DNA of 64,000 bases, taken from NCBI RefSeq assembly GCF_030867145.1, contig NC_134418.1, positions 57,015,682 to 57,079,681 on the forward strand, given 5' to 3'. Below the pieces are notes generated by a model, which saw only the letters and a program-made list of their open reading frames with translations, had not been told where the DNA came from and made no database searches. This document shows, one piece after another, positions 1-13,979 of the stretch. Position 1 is the first letter of the stretch; the number at the start of each line of letters is the position of its first letter. Source of the DNA: Opisthocomus hoazin (taxonomy: Eukaryota > Chordata > Aves > Opisthocomiformes > Opisthocomidae). The translations under genes and the position numbers were made by a program.

Positions 1-631
1 AACTATAAACTCCTCTGTAGTCAGCAATGAAACTAATTTGCCAAAGAGCAAATTATTAGGCAAAGTTGTACATTTCTGCCATGTTATTTCAACTTGCATC
101 TTTTGCACTGAGAAAATCAGAATAATTGCTTTGCAGATTTTCAAACAACATACATATCTAACAAAGTCCATCCAAGAAGCAATACCAGCCCTAAGGAATG
201 ATTTGCTAGCTCTGGAGAGTACAGTCCAACCCTTTTGGTTGCCAGATAAATCAGGCTCAATCCCAGCTGCAGACAGATCTTTTAGTAGTCCTAAGAGTCT
301 ACCCCTCCCTGTTTTAAAGGGCTGTAAATAGTAAAAACATACACAACCAAACTTTTTCATATTGAAAAACACTGCCGCATGAAAGAATTTTTTTAAAAGT
401 GTGACGGAACATTGCACAAAAAAAGGCCCATCCACTGGTACCAATCTCGAGGCAATGGAAGTTACTCAGTAAAGATTACTTTTAAACATGGAGACGACTC
501 TCTCTTGAAAGGAAACGATGTAGCAAAGTCACAAGCAAGTGACAGTATTACCGAGACAGGCAAAAATCAAACCTATGAGAAGCAATGAATGAAGAAGACA
601 GGCACATGTTAGAACAAATAAAGGTAGAAGC
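1..631. other. Non-coding DNA left of the CR1 element
   Basis: AT-rich sequence with no exon, RNA gene or recognisable repeat that I can support. The short open frames here have no codon pattern or splice sites suggesting coding. If the leftward gene starting in the CpG island at 14.4 kb is AIMP1, this stretch lies in its first intron or beyond; that placement is inference. Confidence 0.5.
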
Positions 632-2186
632 ATGAAATTTTTACTTCAAGAGTATTATGACAGGCTTGACAATCTGGACGCCCACAAATCCATGGGCCCC
701 GATGGAATGCACCCACGAGTGCCGAGAGAGCTGGTGGATGTCATTGCTGAGCCACTCTCCATCACCTTTGAGAGGTCCTGGAGGACAGGAGAGGTGCCCG
801 AGGACTGGAGAAAGGCCAGTGTCACTCCAATCTTCAAAAAGGGCAAGAGGGAGGACCCAGGGAACTACAGGCTGGTCAGCCTCACCTCCATCCTGGGAAA
901 GGTGATGGAGCAGCTTATCCTGGAAGTCATCAACAAGCAAGTGGAAGAAAAGAAGGTTATCAGGAGTAGTCAGCATGGATTCACCAAGGGGAAATCATGC
1001 CTGACCAATCTGATAGCTTTCTACGATGGCATGACTGGCTGGGTGTATGAAGGGAGAGCCGTGGATGTTGTCTACCTAGACTTCAGCAAGGCTTTCAACA
1101 CAGTCTCTCATAACACCCTCCTAGCGAAGCTCAGGAAGTGTGGGCTGGATGAGTGGTCAGTGAGATGGAATGAGAACTGGCTGAAAGGCAGAACTCAGAG
1201 GGTTATCATCCGCGGTGCTGAGTCTAGTTGGAGGCTGGTAACTAGTGGTGACCCCCAGGGGTCAGTACTGGGCCCAGTCTTGTTTAACTTCTTCATCAGT
1301 GACCTGGATGAAGAGTTAGAATGTACCCTCAGCAAGTTTGCTGACGACACCAAACTGGGAGGTGTGGTAGATACACCAGAAGGCTGTGCTGCCATTCAGC
1401 GAGACCCGGACAGGCTGGAAAGTTGGGCAGAGAGGAACCTGATGAGGTTCAACAAGGGCAAGTGCAGGGTCCTGCACCTGGGGAGGAACAACCCCATGCA
1501 CCAGTACAGGCTTGGGGCAGCTCTGTGGAGAGGGACCTGGGAGTGCTGGTGGATGACAGGTTGACCATGAGCCAGCAGTGTGCCCTGGCTGCCAAGAAAG
1601 CCAATGGGATCCTGGGGTGCATTAGGAGGAGTGTGGCCAGCAGGTCGAGGGAGGTTCTCCTTCCCCTCTACACAGCCTTAGTGAGGCCCCATCTGGAGTA
1701 CTCTGTCCAGTTCTGGGCTCCCCAGTTCAAGAAAGATGAGGAGCTACTGGAGAGAGTCCAGTGGAGGGCTACGAGGATGGTGAGGAGACTGGAACATCTC
1801 TCCTACATGGAAAGCCTGAGGGAGCTGGGCTTGTTCAGCCTGAAGAAGAGAAGGCTGCGAGGGGACCTAATATATACTTACAAATATCTGAAGGGTGGGT
1901 GTCAGGAGGATGGAGCCAAACTCTTTTCAGTGGTGCCCAGTGACAGGACAAGGGGCAACGGAAGCAGAGGAAGTTCCGTCTGAACATGAGGAAGAACTTC
2001 TTCCCTCTGAGGGTGACAGAACACTGGAACAGGTTGCCCAGGGAGGTTGTGGAGTCTCCTTCTCTGGAGATATTCAAGACCCACCTGGACAAGGTCCAGT
2101 GTAGCCTGCTGTAGGTGACCCTGCTTCAGCAGGGCGGTTGGACTAGATGACCCACAGAGGTCCCTTCCAACTCCTAACATTCTGTG
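632..2186 (+). mobile_element. CR1 LINE, 5'-truncated, with frameshifted reverse transcriptase
   Basis: This is the 3' part of a chicken-repeat-1 non-LTR retrotransposon. The first frame (632-1564) encodes the reverse transcriptase core. It carries [11 protein letters not shown] near the start, motif A YLDFSKAF, motif [12 protein letters not shown] and the catalytic motif C FADDTKL. The frame is lost near 1515-1530, and the downstream part ([17 protein letters not shown] onward, to 1983) continues in another frame, so the copy is dead. The 5' end of ORF2 (endonuclease) and ORF1 are absent, which is the usual 5' truncation. The 3' end has the conserved tail ending GGTCCCTTCCAAC and then the family's short ATTCTGTG repeat near 2179-2186. 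The exact 5' boundary is uncertain by tens of bases and I could not identify a target-site duplication. Confidence 0.95.
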
Positions 2187-5100
2187 AATTAAAATGGATC
2201 TCTTGGATCTGTATGGTAGAGACCATTAGAAACTGAGTAGTCAGAAGTAAAAATCATTTTAGTGGCATCATAACTTAAAACACTACAGCTGCAACATTCA
2301 AAAGGTTAATGTAAGTTAAAAGTACTTGTAATTTCATTCACATCCTGGCTGTAAGCTTGTGCTAAATTTGTATTCAGGGAGAAGTTTCTACTAATGCTTG
2401 TCTCAATCCGATTCCGAATTAACTTTGTACTCTTTCCCACCTCCGAGCAGACACCCCAAGGGCTAAACAAAGCAGAGACAGGGCTACAAGGAGTCCTGTC
2501 CAGCTTAAGACAAAAGTCAAATTATTTAGGTGTGGTCTGTAACAAAATTTTTGCCTACCAAAAAATTTCAGTAACAAGGACTGTATACAAAGTTATATCT
2601 AACTTCATTTATTAATCTGAGAAGACTGCCCAGTAACTGAACAAACATGGATGGCTCACAACATGGCTCATGAAAAGCAACTTCTTTTACACTGCTTGAC
2701 TTAAGCCTCAACAGGTTACACACCCACTACATCTGCCAAGTCCCCTGGAAGTTCAGTAGAGATTCATCTGGTTGTGCTTTATAGTGCAGTCTGTAATTTA
2801 AGTAGTAGCTCATATGCCAAAACAGTTGGACAGCCTTATGTATTTTTTCAGCAGTGTGTATCTTTTGGATCCCACTGCATCAGTATTTTAATAGTACTAT
2901 CAGAATCTTATGGTAAACGATCACCACGTGCAGAAGGAATTCTCACATAACTCCCATGATGGAAAAGATGCAACACCCACAACATGCTACCTTGTTTTTT
3001 TGACCTTAAGCACTTATTTTGAAATCAAAATATACCAAATTATTTGGAACAGAAAGCTTACATCAAAATTTGGCAGCTTGTTTTTTAATTTATAAAAGCT
3101 TAACTTTCCAAACCATGGTGTATCCAGTGGCTATCGCCAAATATAAAAGAAAAAAAAGTAGCTGATACTCATGCCTCAAAGTATCCTCATAAAACTTCCT
3201 TGACAGGTGATGGACTTGACAATTACAGACACACACATATGCCTACAAATTCAGAAATATAAGCAGACTCAGCTGTATCTGGACAAGTCTGCAAGGTCAG
3301 CATATGCCACAGGAACTCAAAGAATCTGTACTGCGGTTCACCCTCTAGAGTTTTACAGGGGAGTGAAAGCCTTAGTTTATTATTATAACTACAGAGTAAA
3401 CTTCCCATAAATCAGCAGAAGAATGATCACAACTGCACTGAAATCTACCTGTTGATACAAAGCAGTAGGCTGTTTCTTCAACATTTTACTGATTTTCATA
3501 ACTTTATCCTAAAAAAAGTAAGCATTTACACTATTTCCTTAATTAAGAACAGGCATAGCAGTTATAAAAAGGTGAAGAAGAAACAAACGTTTAACCCCTC
3601 TCCCTAAGACAGGTCTCACTTGAGAACAAAAATACATTTTAGAGGTATCTCTCAAAATCCAGTCTTTTGGGTCAGAGCAATAAAGACAACCACCCTTGTC
3701 AAAAACCCTACCTGCTAAAAACACATTTTAAAGATACCTTCCCCTCAAACTTCAGGAGTTTGGAAATAAGAATCCATTAAGCAATGTATTTTATGTCAGC
3801 AATAATCTTCAAAATAATGGTACTGGTTAGGTAGTTCACAGGAACATTGATCCCCCTCTTCAATTTTAATTCACAATACTCTTAATGTCTGAAATCTGCC
3901 TACTAGTTATCTTGTGTAGTTCAATGGTGGTAAAAAAGAATCTTGAAATTTATTACTTTTACATTAATATCGGCTTTTCTACATGTGAAAGTAGTATCTT
4001 GTAGCACAGCGAAGGGAAAACAGGATTTAACCATTCAGTTAAAGCAAGTGCTAAGATTAAAAATAATCATTATTTATTCACAAAAACATTCAGCAGACCT
4101 CATGCAGATGTACAGCAAAAGAATCAGTGTTCTCTAACTACAACCGCATTAACAAATGCTGGTATTTACTGAGACAGAAACTAGGTTTCTTTTATGTGGG
4201 CCAAACAAAAGCTGAAGAAAATTAAACCTGAAAATGTTCGTGTTTGTGTGTGCATGTGTGTGTGTAATCAGTGCAAGAATAATGACAAACATCTCTTAAT
4301 GGGGAGGAAGAAAGCTGTCTTGAACGGTAAAAGCAGTCCTCATGGAACTTCGAGCCTGCACTTGCAGTCTTATTTACATAGGCAAAACCCTCCCACACAC
4401 AATGATCCAGCTTCATTCATCACAAAAATGACTGTACTTTCTAGTGTTGAACTTACTCACATAAGAAGATGATATTTTAATGAAAATCTTCTGTAAAGAT
4501 ACTAACTTACCCTGCACAGAGAAAATTATTTATTCAGCTGTATAGCAAAAAGCCTCAATTAACTTTTAAATTTAAAGTGGGCTGACAACGATTAATTCTC
4601 AGCAGACAGAAGAAGTTACAAAGCACTTCAAAACCACATGCCAGCAGTATTTACCACCACGCATTCCTGGCAACAGCCTCAAAACACAGGTCTTTCCTTT
4701 CATCATGTACAGAGTGAAGAGAGTTAAAATTCCTAGCAAGCACCTCATCTACTTAGAAAAATCTCCAGATATAATTATTAAGTATTGTAAATAACTACTT
4801 TTTCGATCAATGTTTTTAACTTTTGTGGTAGAAATATACACAATATTTTTTCCCTTTTGGAGATAAAAGAAAGGAACTCTCAGCAAAAAAGTCTTCAATA
4901 GATTTACATTTCTGCAGATGAAGACTTCGTTATTCTCAGCAGGAAAATCAACCAACCAACTTCTGAAGCAAAGACTGTACAGCAACTAGCTGTCAACTCT
5001 TTCCTAAATAAAGCGCACAAAGTAACAATTAAAAGGATACTTGAAATCAGAATGCCAGCTTTCCTTCTGCTCAGACATGAACATCCACCAAAGGGTTATA

Positions 5101-8100
5101 TTACACAGCTATTGCAGACCTCCTACTGATTTGAAACGAAAGAAATTTTTACAGAAAGATGTCCTTTGTATACAAAAAAACCCACCACTTTTTCCTGTAC
5201 AGCAAACGCTGCTTATATTTAACACAGTTTTTTTCTTTTTAAAATGAGAATCATTCAATTCTTATTAACAGAGAACCACTGCTCAGATTTTTTTTTTTTA
5301 ATTTTGCATTTTGAAAACCAAATCAGTTTGCCAAGACTGATAAAACCAAATATAAACCCCAAGCAAACAAAAGACACTTTTGACTATAGGTAGTTATTCT
5401 AGCTGACACACAGAAATGACCTTCTCAAACCAAAGGAGGCAATCTTGAAAGGGTTATTTTTAGCCTGAGTTATTTTCTACATTCTAAACCAGAGGGGAAC
5501 AAAAACAGGTTTTCAGATTACCTTTTAGCATCCTTTGCAAAACCCTGGCTGTTACTGGACAGTGCCCCCATCTTCTTCTCCCCTCTGTTAACATTGCATA
5601 CACTCTTGAGTAACTTCTCACAAAAGAACTGGTGTTGATCAGAACTAAGTTAGGAACATCACTGTTACTAAATATCTAGTTTTATGAGTGCTTCATAACC
5701 CAGTTGCAAAGTAAGTATACTCAGTAATCCTTTGGGCACAAGTCCAGAATAGCAACATGGTTATTGAGTTAATACTATATTAGTCTAGGTAAACTTCTGG
5801 ACCGCATATTCCATAAATACTTATGCAGGGCTTGAGAGAAAGCACAGCAATATTGTATCTTTTCAATTATAATATCTTGGTTCAGCATTTTCAAAGAGTG
5901 CAAATTTGCACACAAGTTCTCAGTAAAATTTATTTACAATCTTTATGTAAATGCAAAACCCAAAGAAATCTGCACCTAGTTCTTATCATTAGCATTATTT
6001 TATAGATGGTCACATGGATGTGAAATTACTTACCCGCTGTGATGTAGCAGGGTAATTCAGCCTCTAAGAAAAGACTGATTTCCCTGGTGTACCGTTCAGT
6101 GTCATATCCTAGTTGGCAACAGTGAGACTTCCTTAGTGTGTAACTGTTACCAATCACTACAGCACTTCACACAGAAGGTTTTAAACCTTACATTAGGACA
6201 AGCAAGAATGTGAACTTCTGGCCCTCACTCCAGAGCAGCTGCTACCAAGCCAAACGTAGTGCCTCTTGCATGCCATGTGCAAGCCTGTGCACTCTTGTGA
6301 GAATAGCAGTCCCTATAGCTGCCCCGGCCAACTGAGCTGCTGAAATGATCTGCTCACTTATCTTCAGAGACTGAAACAAGATGCCACTACAAAGCCGTAC
6401 ATTAAATTGTAATCGAGAAACACTCTGGGACAGAAACCAGATCCAATAGCCATGGATCATTTCCGAGAGAGGGTCCTGAAGTCAAAGAATAATCTTTAAA
6501 CTATTAATTCATACTCAGCTGAAGTTATGTTGGGAAAGCTCCTGATGAGAAGGAAATGAAAATAAAAGTCTTCTGTAATTGATCACTTTATGCCAGAAGA
6601 TTGTACCAAATGATCTCAAGAAGAGATTTGCTAACTCAAGGCAATTTTTGATGATGTTTTATGCATTGCCAGCTGTTTTCAAATGTAAAAAGCATCTCAA
6701 AATCTGTCTGCTTTCAGATAATTAGAATAAGAGACAACACACCAGTGAAGCAGTTATGACAAGAATTCCATTTTCCTCTGATCCAGCATAGAATGTCTGT
6801 TAGTTTTTTTTCCAGCATTTTGAGGAAAGAAGAATGGGTTCTTCTACACGAACTGTGTTTACGAAGGCTCGTTAAATACAGTATATATTGCTTTCTAATA
6901 TGAAAGCTAATTTAAGCTTCTCTCTCTACAGTTTTTGAAGTCAAGGAACAGTTTCTAGGCTGTTAATTTATATAAAGTGGCCTAGGAACTGAAGAATTAC
7001 ATACAAAGTTGTGGAGTGTAACAAAAATTGTAAAAGCTAGGTCAGCAGAAGGTATCTCTTTTCTGGAATTTCTCTCTGAAAATTGTAGATAGCAAAGAGA
7101 AATTCATCCAATTCCCATTTCAGTGAGGTATCAAAGTAATTTTCTTTAGAAACAGCAAGTGTCAACAAGTGATTACAGTTGCTATTAGAGACCCTCACTG
7201 ATGCATTTAATCATCAAAACAGATCAATTTCACACTATCATGACACTAGGTTGTAAACTTCACTTAAGAGAAACCTTATCTTTCATGTCAGTAGGCAGAG
7301 ATGATTCCCTCACGTATCCCGTTAAAAGTAATTCATACCTTTATTAATAATGTTCACACTCTGCATGGACAATAAAAGGCATTTTGCACAAACATCCCTT
7401 CCTCAGTTTCTATGGACAGAAGAGGTGACCTACCCTTGGCCAACTGACAATGTTCTGACAAAACAGAATGAAGCCAAACAAGCCACAAATACACAAGTGA
7501 AAAACTGGAGGGTGCTCTGCTCCAAGACTTCAAAGAAAGGACTATTCAGATGGACTTATTTTCGTCATTACTTTTATCCCCCCATTCCTGCCTCAATTCC
7601 ATGGTAAGAAACAAGATTTGTTGAGGAACAGAGCCAACGACTTTCAAGAGGAAGAATATACATGATGATCCAGAAAAATTGTTTGATGGTCACACACTAC
7701 TGCTAATGCAGCTCTATGTTAGCCTGTAAGCAGCAGCATTAGAATTACTGGAGTAGATTAATTAATAGAAAAATAAATAGCATACAAAAGAAAAAACGAG
7801 TGATTGAATTGCTCCTCTTCTTCCATTTGAACTAGCCAGTTCTTTAAAATATGACACTGAAACTGGAATCGCAAACTCTTACAAGCTAGCAATAAGAAAG
7901 TAAGAGGATACCAAGATCTGAAACAGCCACCATCTGCCAGTCCTGAAAGGCATGCCATTTCTAAAATTATTTGGGGGGGGGGGGAGGATCAAAACCAGCA
8001 TTTAGAAAAAATCCTAAAAATGAAACTGATTTCTTTTTCTGTTGGCCAGTCACCTGGTATTACAGAGTATCACCCAGTAGCAGGCCATGACTTGCATCAT

Positions 8101-8939
8101 AAGCAACTGTCCCCTAGAAAACTGAACAGGGATCTGGCACATTGAATTTTATCATCAGGAATGTCAGCAATTGCCATGCCTAAAGCCACTGTTATAATTG
8201 ATCACAAATTTCTTAACCATACTGAATTAATAAGCATTTGTCAGAAGCACAGAGCAGCCTCAGGCAAGGAACTTTTCTTATTTAAATACAAACATGTATG
8301 CTTGGACAGTTTAAGAATACTCAAATGAATATAGTGACAATCTCAAAACATTTGGAGCCATCATGCTACCCAAGCAAACTTCCACATTTGTATTATACTC
8401 AAAAAGACAGAACAAGAGAAAGCACTATAAGATCTATTCAGCTGACGGAAACCACAGGGGCTACCTTTTCAGGAGAGAAATACCTGCTTGCAAAATGTTT
8501 CATGCTTCCTATGGACTTCATGATTAGAAGACTTTATAGCTCAAAAAGTGTAGATGCAACTAACTAATGAATTCATTAACGAACATAACATCTCGCTACA
8601 AACATTATAGAGAAGAACAACTTCGCACCTGGGAATCTATTCCCTTGCCACGCCTCTCCCCTCCAGATCAAAGGAGAAAAAAAAAAACAACAACTCAAAC
8701 TTGTAATTTCTTCTAGAAAAGAGGTCTGAGGGAGACAGGAGGAGGAAATAAAGAGAAGGCAAGTCAGGAGAGGCCTGACTAGCCACATTTTATTATAGGC
8801 AAACAGTCTCAGCTGCTCAAAAGGCTTCCCAAGCAATATTCACATTACACTTCTGCATACTCAAGACCCCACACAATTGCCACAGAGATTTGCTTTTGTT
8901 CAGATTCTCCTTTCCTGTCTCTCAACTTTAAAGACTTCA
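2187..8939. other. Non-coding AT-rich DNA, no gene recognised
   Basis: No exon could be supported on either strand. There is a short TG-rich stretch near 4231-4265 and a run of 12 G at 7973-7984. Several minus-strand segments (for example around 5522-5644 and 6034-6108) are open in one frame and end at GTAA-type donors. They match no protein I recognise and similar open stretches occur by chance, so they are not called. Confidence 0.5.
7973..7984 (+). repeat. G12 homopolymer
   Basis: Twelve consecutive G in an otherwise AT-rich region. Length is likely variable between individuals and prone to sequencing error. Confidence 0.9.
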
Positions 8940-9300
8940 AAGAAGATCAAAAAGCTTGAAAGAAGTGTAGTTGTTTAGTCTACAGAAGAGAAGATAGATT
9001 AGAGAATTGGTCTCATTCTTCAAACACAAAAGGAAGCTGGGGTGTGAGAATAGGACTAAACTGTTCACCAGGTCTACTGCAGACAGGAAAAAGCAAGGAA
9101 GATTTAAGGAGGACATTTGGAAAACTTAAGGTTAAACATTTGGAAAACTTTCAAGTTTTTCAAGACTGAACAGGCTGCCTATGGAGGTTGTGGAATATCC
9201 ATCACTGGAAGGTTTTAAAAACAGGTTAGGGAAACATCTGTCAAAAGTGATTAAGGTATAATAGATGAGATGAACTTGAGATCTTTTGCTCTTCTGCTGC
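8940..9300 (+). mobile_element. Old, diverged CR1 LINE 3' fragment
   Basis: The stretch follows the order of the CR1 3' region. A diverged version of the 'cagaagagaag' segment lies near 8982. It is followed by GAACAGGCTGCC...GGAGGTTGTGG near 9168-9192, then ATCACTGGAAGG and TTTTAAAAACAGGTTAGG. The same block is recognisable at 2028-2090 in the younger copy in this window. Divergence is high and no open frame remains, so the insertion is ancient. The 5' edge is approximate and the terminal 8-bp tail is not clear. Confidence 0.75.
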
Positions 9301-9549
9301 TACGGTCTTTTTATTACATCCAGCGTTAAAAAAGAAAAAAAAAATAGTATTTTTCTCTTTCAAATCACTGTGTTTTCTTTAACTTGAAAAAACAAGTAAG
9401 TAAAAGCTACCCTTCTAATAGTGGTATTTCCACATATTCAAGTGTGATTATTTGGGAGAACAAAACACAACAAAGATTTAATAACTGTGAAAGAAGGATA
9501 AATAAACCACCTATGAAGTAAAACACCAATGTATCAATTTTGACTCTGA

Positions 9550-10045
9550 TGCCGTGAAAAGCTGGAACTGAAGACTCAATAGTCAGAAGACTATTAAGCA
9601 GGTATTCTTTATTATGGTGCCAGGCACACAGGGGATCTCTCCTCCAAACGTGTGCACCGAAGAGACATAGTTACTAGGTATTTATGCTATGTTAACATAC
9701 ATCTTAACTACATTTCCAAGAAATGCTTATCATAGTAATGGTTTTTCCAAGAACTCATTGGTATATGGTAATGTCCGTCGCACATGTTTGTTTGCTGTCT
9801 CTCGGTGATCGATGGGGTCTTCAGATTATCCTGCAGCCTCCTTATCTCTGTAGTTTGCATACCTGCACTCCCAAGGCCCAGCGGCCTAAAGGGATTATTC
9901 AGGAGTCCTTTATCTTGCAACCGTCCCAATTATTCACAAAGAACCAACACTTGTTTTGGTTGTGCAATGATTCTGACCACCTAATATGATAACATCCCCT
10001 ACATGTTACATTTGTTACATTCACAGTTAGCAACTCACTCTGAAG
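9550..10045 (-). mobile_element. Solo LTR-like fragment of an endogenous retrovirus
   Basis: Read on the minus strand, the left part carries an AATAAA polyadenylation signal (plus-strand ATTCTTTATTAT near 9603). It is followed by the short R/U5-like segment known from avian ERV LTRs, next to the motif CAGGGGATCTCTCCTCCAAA (plus strand, near 9629). No gag, pol or env sequence is adjacent, so this looks like a solo LTR left by recombination. The edges are uncertain. ACTCTGA occurs on both sides (9543-9549 and 10037-10043) and could be a duplicated target, but the ends it implies do not have a clean TG...CA. Family assignment (ERVL versus ERVK) is not possible by eye. Confidence 0.6.
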
Positions 10046-13000
10046 AAATTGACCTCTAACATCTTAACGCAGACAATACTGTATTTTCTTGTTCTCCAAG
10101 AGAGAAGAAAATTGTGAAAACTTTAACTGATGCTCTACTGATCTGTGGTCACCAAACCATTTACCAGTTTTTGCTTAAAGGATTATTTTTTTTTAAAGCA
10201 AAGCCATTTATCCCAAGCACAAAAAAAAAAAAATCTAAAAAAATCAAAACAGTGAAAGCAATTTTGTTCAGAAGGCTGCTTTGAGAAGCATCCAAATCTT
10301 TTTGAAACTACATTAAATTATGAGTAAGGATGGCTTCCACCCCACACTGGGGAAAAAAAAAAAAAAATCCATCAGACTTTTCTTTGCCCCCCCTTCTGTT
10401 TAATACTAATGTAACCAGGGAAATGAAAACTAAACATCAGTTTTCCCCTCACCTCCAGTATGACAGGAAATCTAACAAGGGAAATGTTCCTCGGTGATGG
10501 TAATAAAAACCATACAGGTAACCATTTAAGAGAATAAACAGCAGTTTCTGGGGGTCTCTGCTGGACTAACATCATATAATTCATTCACTACAAGAAACAA
10601 AGGATGCTATTTACTTTGCTCACATCTGATTTTCCTAGCACCTGCCTTCTATGCTGATCCCTCAGTTTTATCTGTGTTGTCTAGCATTGACCTTTAGGTT
10701 TTAGAAAACACTTCCTTAGAAGAGATGAACATGAATGAATTCATTCACATGGCAGCTGTGACATACAGCAATCAAATCATAAGCAGAGAAGTTCAAAAAT
10801 ATTACAGTAGATACCAGATATGTCTTCCTGCACATTTGATCAATCCTTCTTATGACAGCTGCTTTACATTATTTTTATTATATAGATATTTGCCCCAGTA
10901 TGCTTACGGGGACTTGTAAGGTAGGTGGAATATGTAGACACCCAAGAGCTCAGTTTTTCTTTTCACTCTTGGTCTAGACAGGTCCTCAACGAAAACTTCT
11001 CTCCTATTTTGCATCTCAGTACATTTTTTCTCTTGCCAACTCAAGATCCACTCTTCATTCTGATGTCATTATTTGAATTCTTGTCCTCCAGAATGTACAT
11101 GCTACCTCTGCTGCTTTTTCAGAAATGAACAGAGTAACATGACATCCATTGAATTGTTTATACTACCTCAATGTTGGGGAGGGGGAAGAAAAAGAAAGCC
11201 AAGAAACTAGTACTTTTCCAACTTGATTCTATTGCTGATTAGTAAGTTTACACAGAACAGCAGTTTAAGAAGTGGTCTGTTGATTCAGAAAGAAAACACA
11301 CAAGTCACTACAGCTGATTATTACCTTATGTTATCTCTTACTGTCTTTTAACACAAACTAGCACAGTTCTGTAGTATAGAATGTGCTGCCTAATAAAAGT
11401 ATAGAAATATTTTGAGGCTTTTTCACAGTAGTTCCAAAAAGTTTTTAAAGCTTCATACCAATTGAAATGATTGTACTGTATCTCAATATATTACAGACTA
11501 CTATAAAAACAAAGCTTTTTACTCTCTACTTCAGTCCTAATTTAAGAAACAACCTACCACAAACACACCCCCAAAGTCAGAAACAACCAGGTCTCTATTG
11601 AGTTTACGGAAGAAAAACAAACGAAAGATTAAAAGATGATCTAGAAACACTGATCAAATTACTGTGATGTATCACTTGAATCAGAAATTCAGTGTAACAA
11701 GCATATAGAATGACATTTCGGTGATAAACATTTCAGTTAAATATATATATTTCAACATTCTCTAACTCAGGATTCTGTTCTTCACAAATATGACTCTACC
11801 AAGGACATTAAATAGGCAATTTTAGAGAGAACAAGTGCAGGAGAAGGGAGGAATGCCACCAATACACCTTGCATGATGGAGCATTACTCATTTGATGTTT
11901 TATAGTTCTCTCTTCAGGAAAACGTAATATTGTGAAACTTCCAGGTCAGTAAAAAGTCAGATTCTAGTAGACTAGAATCCCTTGACTGATCTTCAGAAAC
12001 AATTTTAAGAAAACACCATGAATTGATTTAAAGGATTTTGCAAAAGCATAAGAAGTCCTCAGGGATTGCTTGCTTTCCCCCATCATGGCATACAATTAAC
12101 TTCATTGCTACTTCTCTTGGATAACATATATAATTGAAATAACAACAATGTATTAAACAGACTTCAGTCAAATTTTTTTAGGAGAAAAGCCATTACAGAG
12201 AACATATGCCAAATCAAAAGGATGAAGAGATATCCACGGGCTGTTTGGCTCTCCTTCAACAGAGGCCCTATATCAGTCTGCCATTGTTAAATTCAAACTA
12301 GATTAGTTACAATGATGTCAAAGGAACTTCATCATGCCTTTCTGCAATACACTTCTAGCTTTCAGACTGTTTTCCCACTCACATATGCTTCATCATCAGA
12401 AGCATCACGTCTTAAAGGCTCTAAGACAACTCACGAGCCTTATCACTTCCAATCCAACGGACTATTTTCAGATTTCCACAATGTCCTTTTTTCAGCAAAT
12501 ACTCTTTCTCATTTGATACCATTCTCTTCAGACTGTCCATTGCTTTCCATCTGGGGAAAGAGAAGTTGTTTCCTTCTCTATTTACATTTAAAGGTGTAAA
12601 AGTAACAAACACACCTACAGCAATATACAGAAAATATGCACAAGCTTCATATTTACAACTGCAAAAAGACATTCCAGAGCCCAAATTTGCTGAAGATAGT
12701 TTTAAGAATAATTTTGACTTAAACCACTCTGCCTTCAACATCTTACACCTTCAGGATTCAGTGCCACTAAAACATCAAAACAACTCACCAAAATATTTCT
12801 TAAAATTCTTTAAAATCAAGATTACTATAACAAGAATATATTGTTAATTTGAGATAGTGTGACGAGAATATATTATGATGAAGCTGCACTGATGAACAAA
12901 GATCTTTAAGGCTAGCTAAAAAAACAACCACCAAACAAGAAAAACACAACTGAAAAAAAAAACCAGAAACCAAAACCAAAAAGACCAACTTTACCAACTA

Positions 13001-13979
13001 TTTGATAAGATTTGTTGAAGTTCTGTTACTCATTTCTAAGGCCTTAACCCTTTTAATAACATCCAGTATTAAAAATTCAGTTTTAGGACTTTGGGGTTTT
13101 TTTTTTTATAGCTTTTTGGCTTATTTTCCAGCAGGTCTGCCAAACGATGTATTATTATTTAAACATAACTGGAGAATAATATAGTAAGTGAACTATAAGG
13201 GCATACAAAAAAGGGATGCTATATTTAATCACTACTGCCTCACTTTATTACAGATTTCATGGAAGTATCCTGAATCACAGAACTATTTGTGACAAGAAAT
13301 GACTGTATTAAAAAAAATAAATACCTGAGTTAAAGAAACAGAAAGAGCAGGAAATGCAACAATTACTTATTCTGCAGTAGCATTTTCTCTGTTTTGGCAG
13401 CTACTAAACCCAGCACAAAACCACTTACTGATTAGCTCAGAGTATGCAGTACTTCAGTAACATTGCTGTATACTAGTTAGCTGTGGACTCATAATAAGCG
13501 ACAACTCATAAGCTCATCCCTGTTATCCAGTCCCTGCATCCCTGTACAGAATCTGTGCTGTATGTTCAATCTTGCAAGTATCTCTACTGAGGATGGACCA
13601 AACAGTTATACTCTGTTTTTCAGTCACTGAAGTCTATGCAAAAGCATAAGAAACACATATACCATTTACCAAAACAGAGAAAGCCATCTACTTTTCAATC
13701 AGTAACAGCCGTTCCTATGCAAAGCTCAGTAGGTGCTCCATGCCTGTACTTTCCAGCCTATTACAGCGCTTTCTTCACCAGCCCACCACTATGCCACTTC
13801 CAAACTGTCGTTTCAGTCGACGGGGTGAATAAACACAACTGATTTGCAGAAGAATCACTTCTTGTGTGTGCTTCTTCCCCACAAAGTGCGGTATCACTAT
13901 CTGGGATGCTACCCTACAGCTACAGCACACAAGGCCCGAGATTAAATCCCTTATATAAATTAAACAACAACAAACATAA
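10046..13979. other. Non-coding DNA upstream of the CpG island
   Basis: AT-rich sequence with A-rich and A/C-rich stretches (for example 12918-12980). No coding exon could be supported on either strand. If the leftward gene uses the donor at 14358, this is the start of its first intron. Confidence 0.5.

Noticed and set aside
5522..6108. Minus-strand segments 6108-6034 and 5644-5522 that are open, phase-compatible and end at GTAAGT and GTAATC, suggesting spliced exons of an unknown gene
   Set aside because: They match no protein I recognise, the acceptors are weak, and the same stretches are open in more than one frame. With free choice of splice sites such chains arise by chance. RNA-seq junctions would be needed to call them.
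6242..6473. Minus-strand 77-codon open frame preceded by a CAG acceptor and ending in a stop
   Set aside because: Length is within what chance gives in this window and no family is recognised. It is not supported by neighbouring exons.
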